Assembly (NCBI GenBank): GCA_002900995.3
Contig: CM035311.1
Coordinates: 1,116,001-1,180,000, forward strand
DNA from: Ganoderma boninense
Taxonomy: Eukaryota > Basidiomycota > Agaricomycetes > Polyporales > Polyporaceae
Reading direction: 5' to 3'
DNA length: 64,000 bases
The notes below the pieces were generated by a model. That model did not search any database and was not told where the DNA came from. It saw only the letters and a list, made by a program, of their open reading frames with translations. A program made the translations under genes and the position numbers. This document shows, one piece after another, positions 10,239 to 21,881 of this stretch (within the stretch, counting starts at the first letter, position 1; the number at the start of each line of letters is the position of its first letter).

Positions 10239-11747
10239 CTATTGGTAGACGCGGACGGAGGAGATCTTCCACTGCGCGACTGCAGACACGCACAAACCCA
10301 TCAGCACACAACGAACGAAACTCTGGCAAAAGTGAAAACCCACCATCGAAGTTCGAGGCGTTCGCGACGGCGTCGTTGCAGGTGTTGGGGCAGCCAGAGC
10401 TCGCGTACGCAGGGCCCGCCCAGTCACCGCACACGGTGATGTCGAAGATGAGGCTCTGCGCATAGAAGTGGCTCATGATGTCGCACTGCGTGTTAGGGAA
10501 GTACGCGGTAGGCGTGCCCCAGCTCGCGGGGTTGGGCTTCTTGTTCTGGATGTCCGAGGGGATCGCGTCGCGGTCGAAGAACCAGACGGAGATGCCGGAC
10601 GCCTCGAGCGTGTGCGCGTACACGCCGCCGGCCTGCATGTTGAAGCCGTGCCCGTACGAGGTGTTGCCCGTCTGCTGGTACGCGCAGCCGGCGTTGTTCC
10701 CGTTCGAGGACTCGCACGTCGTGCCGAGGATGCGCGCGAGCGCGTTCGTAGTCTTCTGGAGCACGCAGCCAGCACCGGAGTGCAGCGTGATCTGGTTCTC
10801 GGTGTTGGTATTCACGCCCTCTGTGAAAACATGGTGGTAAGCGCGCCGTCCGTAGATGAGCGGACATGAAGCGACTATATGCGCGTCTGCGCGTAGATAG
10901 AGGGCGCATATATCGCACGGGCCCAGCATTTCGTATGCGCGAACCTCTATCGCCGGGCGCGCGTCTTGGAAGAGCCAGTGAACTTGGAGTGGGACTTACC
11001 AATGATGTCGATCTCGCCCGCGTTCGGCCAGTCCGCGCCGCTACCGAGCGACCAGTAGGCCGGCCAGACACCGCAGCCATGGGGCATCGCGAAGATATCG
11101 GCGATGAATAGACCGCGTTCGTACGTCTTCTTGGTGCTGATGCGGATCGAGTTGCGCTTGCCGCCAACGGCAACGCCGTCCGAGTTGTCGACGGCGAGGA
11201 CGACCGTGTCGTCGGACTGGACGTAGGCGAGCTTCTTGGCAGCATTGCCGGAGACGTAGTTCACGAGGCCGTGCGTCGGGTCGGAGTCGGTGAAGAAGTC
11301 CCAGCCACTAGAAGGGGGGAAACGGGATTAGCGATGGTCGCATGCGAGGCGCGCAGGTGTCAAAGGCAAGCCGACGTCGTGGTGGCGCCTTGACAGACCA
11401 AAACGACCCAGTGTTCAACCCAGTGTTCAACCTGTTGCTCCTTGGCTGGTAGGAGCAGCAGGGCGCCGACCTACAACAGTGACTGCAGGTCCTCTTGGGA
11501 ATAACATCGTACTTCGCAATGGTTGTCATCGCGCGCGACGGCATATATGTGTGGACTCTGCGGGGCGCGCTGAGAAAGAAAACAAGGACACTCACTCGAA
11601 GAAGTTCTGGCCGGAGTATTCATCCACGAGCTTGTAGGAGGTGGTCCTGGGGGTGAAGTTGTGGCGACGCTGGGTGCCGTGGTTGGGTACGAGAGCACTT
11701 GTGGATGCAGCGAGAGAGAGAACGAGGGCAGCAAGAGCGCCAATCAT
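10239..11747 (-). CDS. Secreted GH16 endo-beta-1,3(4)-glucanase (laminarinase type)
   Basis: Four exons (11747-11596, 11307-11000, 10820-10344, 10279-10239) splice cleanly and give 325 residues. Residues 1-19 are a signal peptide (MIGALAALVLSLAASTSA). The core contains the lectin-like GH16 fold motifs GWDFFTDSDPTHG and HGCGVWPAYWSLG. The catalytic site is GEIDIIE, whose final Glu codon is split by the second intron; the first Glu is the nucleophile and the second the acid/base. Conserved cysteines and the closing WKISSVRVYQ also fit the family. Such enzymes cut beta-1,3/1,4- or beta-1,3/1,6-glucans in cell walls, either for nutrition or for remodelling the fungus's own wall. Substrate cannot be told from sequence. 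A TATA box lies 150 bp upstream. The AA9 gene in the same orientation is the next gene upstream. Confidence 0.93.
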
Positions 11748-11896
11748 TGTGTGGTTCGTGTAGGTCGGTGTGGAAGAGGGCTGAAAGAGTGTGAAGGTCT
11801 GAAGGAGAGGACCGGAGAGAGAGAGGGAGGGATGGCGGCGAGATGGGGTGAAGCGAGACGGGGAGGAAGGAGGGCCGAGGACGGGCGAGAGGGCAG

Positions 11897-11904
11897 TTTT
11901 ATAA
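11897..11904 (-). promoter_or_regulatory. TATA box of the GH16 gene
   Basis: The minus strand reads TTATAAAA about 150 bp before the start codon at 11747, a plausible core promoter position with a moderately long leader. Confidence 0.5.
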
Positions 11905-14737
11905 CAACGCGCAAAGAGAACGCGGCTTCGGCGTCTGGTTAGCGGGAAGGACCCTTGGCTGCGTGCGCCTGTGGACCGGCTGCATGTGGTGCTCGGAACG
12001 GGAGTGTGCTATGGAGCCATCACGGCGGGCGATTGGCAGGCGAGGCCGTTCATCCCCTCGGTTTTCTTTTCCTCTTCTCTCACGCGTCCCGTAGCACCTT
12101 TTGTCCCGATCGTCCATCGGCAACGATTGGCTGCTCGATGCCCACAATACTCACCACCACAGCTCATTGTCTCCTCTGTCACCTTATTGCACTTTGTGTA
12201 CGCCGTCTCCATGCAACGCTCCTGGATGGTTTGGCTGGCATGTATGCGGCAAAGTTGAAGAGGGCGCTGCGGACAAGGACAAAGGCGCCCTTGTCTCGGC
12301 TTGTGACCGCTTATCGATCGGCAACACAGCCACCCCGTACTTTTCCTTAAACAGGCCCTTAGCAACCGTGTCTCCGGCGCCGTTCGGCCCTCGCCTGTCC
12401 TCGCCTGTCCCGCTTGGCAACGTCCACCCTTCAACCTGCCTCCGACCTCCATCTTCTGACAGCGTATATGAGTGTGGTTAATTCCAGTGTAACACGCTCA
12501 GCCATTCACTTGCTCGTCTCTAAAGCATCCTCGCTTCCCAGTTGCCAAACGACTGAATCATAGATTCGATCACGGCGCTTACTCTCCATACGGGGTCGTG
12601 CAAAACCCGTCAAGACATAGGACGAGGGTGGCAAGCCTCGCTCCACCTTTTTCACGGCGTCCAGCTTCACGCTGCTCTCATGCACCAGCAACCACGACCC
12701 TGAAATATTTTCACCTCATGTTGCAAGGATTCCTCATTCCCCTCGGACGCTTGCGGAATCCGATGAAACGTGCGTGATATTCCTACGTGGATATCGATGT
12801 ACGCGCGTTCTCTTTCCGCCCGCCGTGAGAGCCCGGCTTGAGCCAGGGCGTTCAGTATCCCAAGTATCGCCCAGGCCCTGCCTAGCTCGATGTGTCGATG
12901 TGTACGTCAGCGACAACCGTCCTCTCTCCGACTTTGATGTGATGCTGAGGCTTTGTGCCGTCGTTCAGGAACCCGCGATGCGTGCGCTCCTCCGCCCTGG
13001 CGAGTCGCCATGGACAAGACTAGTTTCGGCCGTCCTGCTTCGCGCATGCAACCATCGCCACCGGCATAAACCGGCATAAATGGGCCTGGAGACAGCTTTG
13101 AATGCCTGTCACTGAAGCTCGCTGTATGCGTCTAGCGGACACCGCCGAGGGCAGTGCAGGCTGAGGACCATTCAACGTTCAGGTGTGGTACTGCATAGGG
13201 CTTTTCGAGCATTGTCAGATAACCCAGCTTCGATGCATCAAGCTGCCAAACCCATCGAACAGCATTCGAGAAAGGCCACCACATCATGTGGCGTTAAAGC
13301 ATCCCGACTTGCCAAGGCGGTGGTGATGGATAGTTAACTGAGAAGCGAGCTGTATGCGCGTTCCACGTTCCTCAGTTCAACCCATCTGACCCTCCTCCAG
13401 GATCTATCACCAAGGACGTGCGGTCAACTGTCGTCGCGCCTTCGAAGGTCCTGAGCAGGCGGTCGCTGGATCATCTTTCCTCATCTTCGTGGCGTGTTCT
13501 CGCTTTCCGCTGCGAGAAGCCTCGATCGCTCACACGCGCTGCATATATGCACACTTCGTTCCTTCCTCCGGGCCATCGACCCGTCAAAGACCGCGTCCGC
13601 CGTTCCTTGTCAGCGCGTTCGCCGGAGATGAAGATACACGCCGCAAACACCAGAGCACATCGCCGCCTGATATCTCTCACCAGAAGCCTGAAGGTGAGTG
13701 TTTGTATGCCGTTTACAACGAGCTCCATCCGTATCCTGAAACTGAGAGTAGGCGTAGTGCCGCACGCGGCGGTCGCGGTCCGGACAGCCCCACGATCTCG
13801 CTCGCAAGGCCCTTCCCCACATCTATCCCGTCCCCATCGACATCCTGGTTCCCCTTCAAGTCGTTGTCGTTCTATGGAAGATGCCTTGACATGCCCATCA
13901 TTCTCCACCGTGCCTGCCCCACTTGTTCAAGTCTGCCGGCGGCAGCGTAGCCGGGACACTCACTTCTCACGTCCTGCGTCTGAGCTTTAAGCATCTAAGC
14001 CTCGGCTTACCCCTCCGACTGCGGACTACGGAGATGCGGTCTCGCAGGTTCGCTGGTTGCCAGCCCGCTTTCCTGCCCATTCAATCCGCATTCCGGACCA
14101 CGGCGCCCAGTACAGTATGTAAGTATTCCTTCCTTCGTCCGACTGGGACCGTGCGCGTGTATATTCACGCCGATGATGGTTGCAGGCTGTGTTCCACAAG
14201 TCGCCAGGGACAGACGAGTCTAGGTGCGGAGCTGCGAGCACAGGATCGTGCTCTTATCGGAGGGCCGAGTCTCCACACCCCGCTAGAAGACGCATATAGG
14301 CGCTGGGGTGGGGCGCGGAAGCCTGAAGCGAGGCTGCAGAAATTCTACACGCCGGTGAGTGGAGCCAGCTATCGCCGCGCCTTACTTGTACTTATGCGCT
14401 GCGTGCTGTCTGTTTGTGTAGCGTTCCGTGCATGTTTATTGGGCGCCGCCACGTACGGGCGATCATTGGCCGGCGTAACTTGCATAGGTGATGGCGGGCT
14501 CGGACTGCCGGAGGGAGCGGAAGCATCGACGTTTCGATGCCACGAGGCCCTGTATACTTACAGTGTACATAAGTACTTATTAGAGGACTCGCATGTTGCG
14601 AGACGCGCGCGCGGGGGCGGGACCCCGATATTTTGGCAGAGTGAAAGCGAAGCTTGGGCACAAGTCGAGTTTGGAAGGGAAGGTAGGTCATAAATTCGAA
14701 CGCGACGGTAACCATAACTGTGACTAATCGTAGGTTT
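11905..14737. other. Long intergenic gap without a recognisable gene
   Basis: About 2.8 kb between the GH16 promoter and the 3' end of the AA9 gene. Open frames up to 250 codons exist on both strands, but none has a familiar motif, signal peptide or convincing exon chain. They look like by-products of high GC. No tRNA or transposon protein was found. The left few hundred bases presumably hold upstream control sites of the GH16 gene. Confidence 0.45.
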
Positions 14738-15689
14738 TCACCCAGACCAGACGGCGGGGCCGGGCTGAGTGTAGGACGTTGGGATGGGGTACTGAAGGGC
14801 GAGTTGTCAGCAAGGTGAGCTTCCACACGACATAAACGAGCACTCACGTTGATGTTGATGAGGATGCCGGGCTCCTGCATGCGGGAAACGCTCTGCTTAG
14901 CGATCCACACAACACAGATGGAGGATAACAAGCACGTACGTAGCCGGTGTAGACACCCGGGATGGCGACAAGAGGGCCAGGCGAGCCACTGCCGCCGTTG
15001 ACGACGTTGACCTGCCCGCAAGAGATCTGTCGAGCAAGCCCGCGAAGACATGTGAGCTTCCCCCCGTCCCTGACCCACTCTATCTGACGGACGACTCACG
15101 TAGAACTGGGCACCACCGTACGTCTGAGCGACGTGCAGCGCGATCGCCTCCATGCGGACGAGGTACTGGCCGCTCGGGAGGGCCTCGGGGAGGGTGAACG
15201 TGACCCCGGGCACGCCCTCCGCGGGGAACGTGATGCTCTTGCCGCCGTCGGTGACGGCCGAGATCTGGTAGACCTTGAACCAGGCGGCGCCGTCGCCCGC
15301 GAAGCTGTCGACGTCCCCGGGCGCCTTCGCCATGTACACGTTCACGACGCCCGGGTGGTAGATCGTGCCGTCGGACATGATCCCGAGCTGCTGGCCCGCG
15401 GCGACGGTGATCGTCTGCGCGGTCGGGTCCGTCTGCGAGTCGTAGCAGCGGAAGTCGGCCGAGGTCACGTCCGTGACTGGCGCTTGCGAGTTGAAGTTGT
15501 TCGTCTTGCGGACGTTCACCCACGCTGGTGTCGTCGTGCCGTTCACGACGAGCGAGGGAAAGGTGTCTACGGGAGAGGTGAGTGTCATGTTTGTATGGCA
15601 GGCTGCGTTGAAAGCAAGAGGGGGGAGGACTCACAATGGGCGGCCGCCGAGGCGGCGAGGGCAGCGAGGGCAATGACAGACTTGAACAT
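14738..15689 (-). CDS. Secreted AA9 lytic polysaccharide monooxygenase
   Basis: Five exons (15689-15635, 15566-15100, 15026-14940, 14874-14848, 14791-14738) join in frame to 229 residues. The signal peptide MFKSVIALAALAASAAA is followed directly by the mature N-terminal His in AHYTFPSLVVNG; its amino group and side chain form half of the copper-binding histidine brace. The second brace His is in YHPGVVNVYMAKAP. The axial Tyr is in GGAQFY, preceded by ALHVAQT, and ISCGQVNVVNG follows. The chain ends PTSYTQPGPAVWSG as in other AA9 enzymes, with no cellulose-binding module or linker. AA9 enzymes oxidatively cleave cellulose, and some xyloglucan or glucomannan, using copper and H2O2 or O2. Codon use is strongly GC-rich, as is common for highly expressed secreted enzymes. 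A TATA box lies about 60 bp upstream. Confidence 0.95.
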
Positions 15690-15744
15690 GGCGTCGGAAG
15701 GGGAGGGCTCCTTGGGCTTGATCTCATCTCTAGTTCCACAACAG

Positions 15745-15752
15745 TTTTTATA
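15745..15752 (-). promoter_or_regulatory. TATA box of the AA9 gene
   Basis: The minus strand reads TATAAAAA 56 bp upstream of the start codon at 15689, with TATAG directly before it. Position and sequence suit a strong core promoter. Confidence 0.6.
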
Positions 15753-17734
15753 CTATACCGCAAGGCAGCTCTGTCAGCAAGTGATACCGCTCGCCTTCGT
15801 TCCCGAATTCCTCGAGCACAAGGCGTCGCCGTAACGGTCGCCCGAGACTGAATTGCCCTTGGTGAAGCTCGGCGGAATACTATCTGCCCTCGATTACGTT
15901 TCGTTGTGAGCTCGAACCCAGCGTGAGGCAGGTTGACCCGAGGATCGCAATAGCCTTTCCCCTTTCTTTCCTCCGAAAGCGCCGTCGCCATCGAGCGCAC
16001 AACGCGAATAACCTTTCTGTCCGGCTTCTCTGCAAGACGATTGGACAGGGAGGCATTTGTGCCGTTATCGCCATGGCTCCCGCTGGGGCAGATGACTCGG
16101 ATGGCCTCTACGGAGACAGTGGCGCCTGCATGGCGAGAGCTGTGGTTCCGAGGTGTAACCACTGTTTTATCCGAATGTGTACCGAAGCGTCCCCCCTCGT
16201 CCCCGAAGCTGCGGGGCCCCGGGGAGATGTCGAGATCTGGGGAAATACTGCTTGTTAAGCATCTCCTTGCCGTCTGTGCGGATTGGACAACCCAATCGTC
16301 GGGCACAGGCTGGCCTCGAGCCGAAGTCACGGTCCAAGGCCACAATGCTCTAAATCTGGGCACTGTGTTAGCGGATATTGTCCGACATTTGGTGGTTATT
16401 TTTAGTGAAAGCATCTGCCTTTGAATAGCGGTTAATCCGCCCTGATTGCTCGTTCGAACCAGTGCTCGTGCATGAGCCGGTCAGGACAAGTGCCGTCGCC
16501 AGTTTGAAGGAGGTTGGAGAATACATAGCCAATATCTTGTATCTGTATTCCATTGGTCAACCTTCGAAGAACAGAAGACAGGAAAGATGATCATGGTGGA
16601 CGGCCAAGTGTTAGCCTGCGCCAACCCTCAATGAAATAATTGGGCGTTCAGATCAAAGCTTCCCCCAGGCGAACGGGGCTGGACAGCAGTACAGCGACAA
16701 TCCTTGGGATGGCCGTTCGAAATTGGAGAGCAGACATCGACACCCTAGGTTCGTACCAACTTACCCCTCCAATGTGCTAGTGAACAAGAGAGGCAGGCGC
16801 CGGGATGGTTTGCGTATGAGACTATCGATGCCCAAGCAGTTCAGACGTACCACAGCAAACCAAACCATCTGTGACGTGCGGTCAGCTCTAATTACCATTC
16901 CACTCTTGTTTACTGGCGGACTTATGCAGAGGTTGTCCTCAGGCTCCGGATCCTGCCAGTGAGAGGTTTTGACTTTGGACGAGAGGAAAATTATGAATCA
17001 AATAGTCAACACTTGAGCCTGAAAGAGTATGGATTCCGAAGCATACGGAGTTAATGTCAAGCCATTGCTCCGAGTCGAGGTTGTGCAACCTGAGGCCTGA
17101 GGTGTCGTCGTCGTCCTTGCCGTCAGTAGCCGACAGTCGTTCTGTGCGTCTAGAGTTGGTCTGGAGATCAAGAAAAGGCACGTGGGATATGGGTCGGTGG
17201 CGTAGTTGGTTATCGGGGTGGGTCGCCATGCCTGGGGCGCGACCAATATTGGTCCTAGGCGCTCGTCGGCAAAGGACCAAACTGTAAGGCGCCCAAGACC
17301 AACACCAAAAGTAGACGCCCGGACCAATGTGGTCCATTAACCCTAGCACGTGCACACATGTCAAACTTGCGCAAACATTAGCAGGCGCTCAGACTTTGGC
17401 CACACGGCGAAGACAAATGGAACAGAAATCGTTTATTTGTGCCCCCCCCAAAGTACAAACGCTAAAGCAGAGATACTAGTATAATACAATAGAACATTAA
17501 GCGTTTCTGCTGCGACAAACCCTTGTGCGACATGGCCCTCAAGCATCCCTCGCGCGATCATCCTACTGCCACGACAAACTTAGACGCGAACGCGCACCAT
17601 ACGAGCAACCACCGCGCGAACAGAGAACCCCCTCGCCACCGTTGCTGCGGAGAACATCATGACCTGCTTGTGGTGTGGTGTGACCCGGAAGATCTCCTGG
17701 ACATCGCGACATCGTGGTAAACGACGAGTGAGGT
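15753..17734. other. Intergenic, AA9 upstream region and transposase 3' flank
   Basis: About 2 kb with no recognisable gene. The right side has the short palindrome-like CGACCAATATTGGTC near 17239-17253 and related GGACCAA words through 17340, plus runs such as C8 near 17443. The 3' end of the element that carried the DDE transposase-like gene probably lies in this gap, but no terminal inverted repeat was found by eye. Confidence 0.4.
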
Positions 17735-19576
17735 CTAGGGTTGCGAAGACTCGGAACCCGCGCGCGACACGTCCAGCTGTGAAGAGCCTTCGCGCGATGA
17801 GCCCGGGGGTAGAGTCGCTGAATGGGATGGGCCCGCGTTTGAAGGTCCGGCCTGCGAAGGCCCAGGTTGCGATGCCTCGGTACCTATCTCCAATCCAGGA
17901 AAGCTGTCCACATTGTTGTTGTCGGAGAGGTCATCCAGGCGAATCCAATCCTCGCCACAGTATGAATACATCCGCGCATCGCCAATAGTTTCGACGTTGA
18001 GGTACGGCCTGAACAGGACGACCGTGGGACTAGTCGCTGACGCGTCGAGGACCTTGATGCGGGCTTTAAGGAGTACCGCGAAGGCGAAGTCGTACATCGC
18101 ATTTGGACCAGAGCCGGCGACACCCAAGATGATCCGCACGTACAAGTCCCGGAGTAACTTGAAGAGCCGGTCAGCGTGGAAGTAGTGGTTGCCCTTGTTG
18201 GCGGTAAACAGCTTTTCAGGCTGCGGGAACGGCGGCGGCTCTTCAAGAGCGGGGGCGGACTTCCCATCGTCTTTCGTTTTCTCCAGGCGCGCCGACTGCC
18301 AGACTTGATCACTGCAGATCCCGCGAGCGTGGTTCAACTTCGAGTTTGTTGGGCCCGGGTACATGACCCGCTTGCAGCGATGACATGTATGTACCTTCGG
18401 CTTGAAAAGAGGAGCGCCTTAAGCACGATACTGAGAACCGAAAGGAATGAGAGGGCTCACCATGACCTTCTTCCCATTCACAAGCTTCGCAGAAAGCTCG
18501 GGCCCGGCTTTCCCACCAACTAGGAGGGGGAATGCGTGGCAGTGGGAGTGCCAGAACATCGGCGACTGGCCAGAGCGTGCTACAATTGCAGTCAAATGAG
18601 CATAGGTGGGCAGACTCGAACCTTTTCAACATGGACGCACCGTTATAATTACCGGAAATTATGTGGGCAATCAGCTTCGGCTCGAGGTTGAACAGCTTGT
18701 CCATCAGCGCGCGAGGTGTCTTCGGAGGCCTCATTGTGGAGGTGGACTGGTTGAGATCATGAAGCTCCTTGTTATATACGGACGCCGTGCACACCCAATG
18801 ATACGGCAACATTGTATACGTGGCCCATTTGTCCCGCGCTCGCAACCGAAGAAAAAGCTTGAACTCCGGATAGTCAATTGATGCGAGGGAGAGCGAACGG
18901 GGATCAATGCCTCCCGATGCGACGGAGAAGAGCCGTTGGGAACGAGTAAGGCCGGAAATGGATGGGCGAGGGAAGTACGTGGTACTGGGGGCGGAGACGA
19001 GCTGTGTACTAGACTGCGACTGCGACTGGAAGAAACCGTCGAGGATAGTGCCCTGCGATGACTGTTAGCACATTAAACCATAAAAGTCATACACACGACG
19101 TGCTTACCGAGGGCGCAGATGGTGCCGTTCCATGCGAGGTGGACGTAGATCCCGTTTGTTCAGATGGTGTGGTCTCCGGCTTTGTCTTCGCCGCCGCGGG
19201 CGTCCCGGGCACATGCAACCGCAGCTTCTTGCGTCGCGGTGGCTTTGGCTGCGATGGGCCACCCGACTCATCCCCAGAGGATATCTCAATGGGGTCCTCT
19301 GGTCGCGACACGTCATCCGCCGAACCTGCCCGACGTTTCCGAGGCAACAAGACCTACATATCATAGATGAGTGCAAACGTTAAGACAAAGACGATCATGA
19401 ATATTACTTACCTGAGGTTGCATGGCACTGCAGTCGACCGCCTTTCCTTTACGATCGATACCTTTTCCTTTGCGAGAAACCCGGTCGCGATAACCCTGGG
19501 TGGACATGGTCGCTTCCATTATTGCCGTCTTCTGTTCACGGCTCTCGGGTTCGTACACCATGTTCTGGTCAGCCGT
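17735..19576 (-). pseudogene. 3' part of a DDE transposase-like gene, cut off by an LTR element
   Basis: This minus-strand exon set ends at 17735. It starts abruptly at the edge of the LTR at 19577, in the middle of a codon run (TADQNMVYEPESREQ). Exons hold a basic and acidic low-complexity stretch with KGKGIDRKGKA, then EISSGDESGGPSQPK, then a conserved-looking block LRARDKWATYTMLPYHWVC. The last block ends with a PGPSQAGPSNAGPS tail rich in Ser and Pro. The frame at the break matches the frame at the far side of the retrotransposon (31610), so both pieces were one gene. The C-terminal region has no named domain that I know. The piece is now probably not translated as intended, although the LTR could drive it. 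Confidence 0.7.
19573..19576. repeat. Target-site duplication, left copy (CCGT)
   Basis: CCGT directly precedes the left LTR and CCGT directly follows the right LTR at 31610-31613. A 4-bp duplication fits a Ty3/Gypsy-type integrase, for which 4-6 bp is usual. Confidence 0.75.
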
Positions 19577-20719
19577 TGATGATGGCGGTGTCGGCAAACC
19601 ACTGAAAAGATCAGTAGTTGGTAGGCCGCCCGAGAAGGCGAAGAGGTCGTCGGGTGCTTGAGGGTAGGACCAAGGGGGCGGAGGGGAGTGAGGGAAGAAG
19701 AACGAGGGAAGGAAGGGAGGGGCGGAAAGAGGATACGCGCACTCAGCGCGGAATCGCACGCAGCGATAGGGCTCGGGAGGGGAGACTCGAAGAGCGGGGA
19801 AGAGCGGGTCACGCAGAACCGCTCGCGGCACTCAGCCGAGGGCACTCAGCCCTACTCGAAGATCGAATAAAGAGGAAGGGAAGTCCTGGTCGCGACTCAC
19901 GCTGACCGTCGGAGGACAGAGGCAAAAGCTCGGAGAATCGACCGAGCTTGGGATTATTGCTGGGGCTGAGAGAGGACGACGGGGTTTCCGTCTCTGAGAC
20001 GAGGGTTTTTGTGTGGTGAACGGGGGAGGGATTCTGATTCTGGAAAAAGAGAACATATCACTAATATACACAAAAGACGAGGCGACCGTAACAGACTTCC
20101 GAGACATGCCGAACCACAAGAAAACGAGACGAAAGAACCCGAGCCAACGAAAAGACGGGAACAGAAACCTCGTCCGCTAGTCTACTACTACACCAACTAC
20201 TGTCACGGCGAAACGGACACTCGACTGTGAAAGAGGAGCGGGGATGAAGTACCGGGGGACTCGAATGGACGGAAAGGGGATACCAAAAGGCTCGAGCTGC
20301 GGAGCGGCCACGGTCACGGGCACGCGTCGAATCGAATGATCGCGGGGAGCTGTCTCGCTACGGGCCAATGGGACGCGTCGGATGAGTTGGCCGAACGCGG
20401 GTTCGACGGCGGCTGGAGGTCGCGATGGAGCAGGGCGAGCGAGACGTATCAAAATGAGAAGGAGTCTTGAGGAGCGGAAGACGGGTGCACGACGCGGGAG
20501 CGAGAATGGTCGCGTGGGGGGGGGAGGAAGGCAGAGACGGGGAGAGTAAAGGAAGGTTCGGAGGGAGAGCGAGAGAGCGCGGAGGAAGGAACTCGGAGGA
20601 AGCCACGGGAAGGCGGTTCGGGTAGCGGCCCGGGAGCGGCGCGGAGTTCTCCGGTGCTTGACCCCGCGCAGAGGCGCGGTCGCGAAAAGTCTACGCGCAG
20701 GAGGACTGGGGACCCATCA
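19577..20719 (-). repeat. 3' LTR of the retrotransposon
   Basis: 1143 bp, beginning TGATGATGG and ending CCCATCA on the plus strand. It repeats as 30466-31609 with, by eye, a single one-base length difference (GCTCGGAGAA here, GCTCGGGAGAA there, near 19931). Long LTRs normally hold the promoter and poly(A) signals. Because the element runs leftwards, this copy can drive transcription out into the 3' half of the interrupted host gene. Confidence 0.95.
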
Positions 20720-20730
20720 TCTCCCCCCAA
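20720..20730 (-). other. Polypurine tract (plus-strand DNA primer site)
   Basis: The minus strand reads TTGGGGGGAGA and directly abuts the 3' LTR, exactly where reverse transcription needs an RNase H-resistant purine primer. A GAACCGAGGACGGTTC palindrome-like block lies 10 bases upstream (20741-20756). Confidence 0.8.
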
Positions 20731-20888
20731 CTGAAAACTGAACCGTCCTCGGTTCGCGGGATGGTGTCTAGATTCGGGTTCGGTGATGATGTAGAGGACC
20801 GCGTCAGAGTGACGTCGCTCGTGCTTCAGGGGTTTTTAAAGGTGATAAAGGGAAGAGGGGGTCCTTGTACCATTCCCTGACGCGCATC

Positions 20889-21553
20889 ATGTTGCTCTTC
20901 GACGACGCCCACCACGAAATTGATAACATCGCGAGCCTGCTCCTTCCTTCCCTCGGAGATTTGATCGCGCGTGACGTGCGCCTTGCCGAACGCGCCCTCG
21001 ACGAACCCGAGCCTGACCCGAAAAGGGTGAAGCGAATTTTGACGGACATTGCGGAGGAAGTAGTAAGTTTTTTTTTGTCCGCCGCATGATGCTCGGGCTG
21101 AAGAGATCGCGTTAGTTCGACCATGTCCTTCTGGGCGGAACGCCGCCCTCTCTGATCGTACTCGTGGATCGTGTTGAGTCCGCTGTTGACAGCGCTCCCG
21201 CGGTTCACAACTTCCGCGAACATTTCGGGTCGACCTATCACCGCCTCCGCCAATCGACGCTTCACCGGGAAGCCGCGACTCGTCGCGCCAACGCCGCCGA
21301 GACGCGAATCCGAGCTCATTCGCTGGAACATACGTACGATCGGGTGCACCTCGAGGGCAGCACAGCTATGGCCCTCCGGATCCGGAGCCTCGTGGAAGAT
21401 TCGGAGAACGAGTTCGATGAGGCCGTGAGCGCCGAGGAACGAACTGCGCCGGCTGTAAAGGAAACCAGCGAGCGTGTTCAGAACACGCTGCGGCACCAAC
21501 GCGAGGATGAGAGCCGCGGGGAGGAAGGGCCAGTCGCGTCTGGCAGTACGTAG
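20889..21553 (+). CDS. Antisense accessory gene A of the retrotransposon (203 aa, unknown)
   Basis: The gene lies opposite to gag-pol. The ATG is at 20889. Exon 1 is 20889-21062 and exon 2 is 21116-21553; the 53-nt intron (GTAAGT to TTAG) lies between codons and splices in frame to 203 residues. The first exon gives LLFDDAHHEIDNIASLLLPS and ends ILTDIAEEV. The second gives HVLLGGTPPSLIVLVDRVES, then a long charged helical stretch (TRRANAAETRIRAHSLEH), and ends with an acidic tail. I recognise no domain; it looks mostly alpha-helical and soluble. The intron phase and position resemble gene B, and the sequences just before the introns are loosely alike, so A and B may be paralogues. A TTTTTAAAGG box about 50 bp upstream could be a core promoter. 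Confidence 0.65.
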
Positions 21554-21881
21554 GCGAAAATAGGTGGTGTTCTCGCGCGCGCGTCCGTCGCGTTTTCGGG
21601 CTTCTGTACGATAGGGCGAGGTCGGGAATCGCTGAATCGAGAAGGTTTCGGACGCGCCCACGTGTTCGTGAGAAGGAGTCGGGGAGGGACCGCGGATTGT
21701 AAAACGCGTCGAGATGGAGTAGCGAAGGAGAGAGGAGGGTTGGGTTGCGTCAAGAGGGCGTCAGGATGACCGACGACACGTCCTGCCGGCTCCTATAACG
21801 AGGAGATTAAGACTCCGAGGAGTCAGTCAACGCGGCAACCTTCATGAGCGCTTAGTGAACTTCTTTTCGCGCTCTGCCACC

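Noticed and set aside
13418..14693. Open frames of 190 and 256 codons on the plus strand
   Set aside because: They have no recognisable motif, strongly mixed Arg/Ser composition typical of shadow frames in GC-rich DNA, and no consistent exon chain.
16420..16475. GTTCGAACC resembling a tRNA T loop
   Set aside because: The flanking bases do not form a T stem and there is no A box upstream.
17183..17260. Good tRNA A-box-like TGGCGTAGTTGG
   Set aside because: No B box, anticodon arm or acceptor stem follows at the right spacing.
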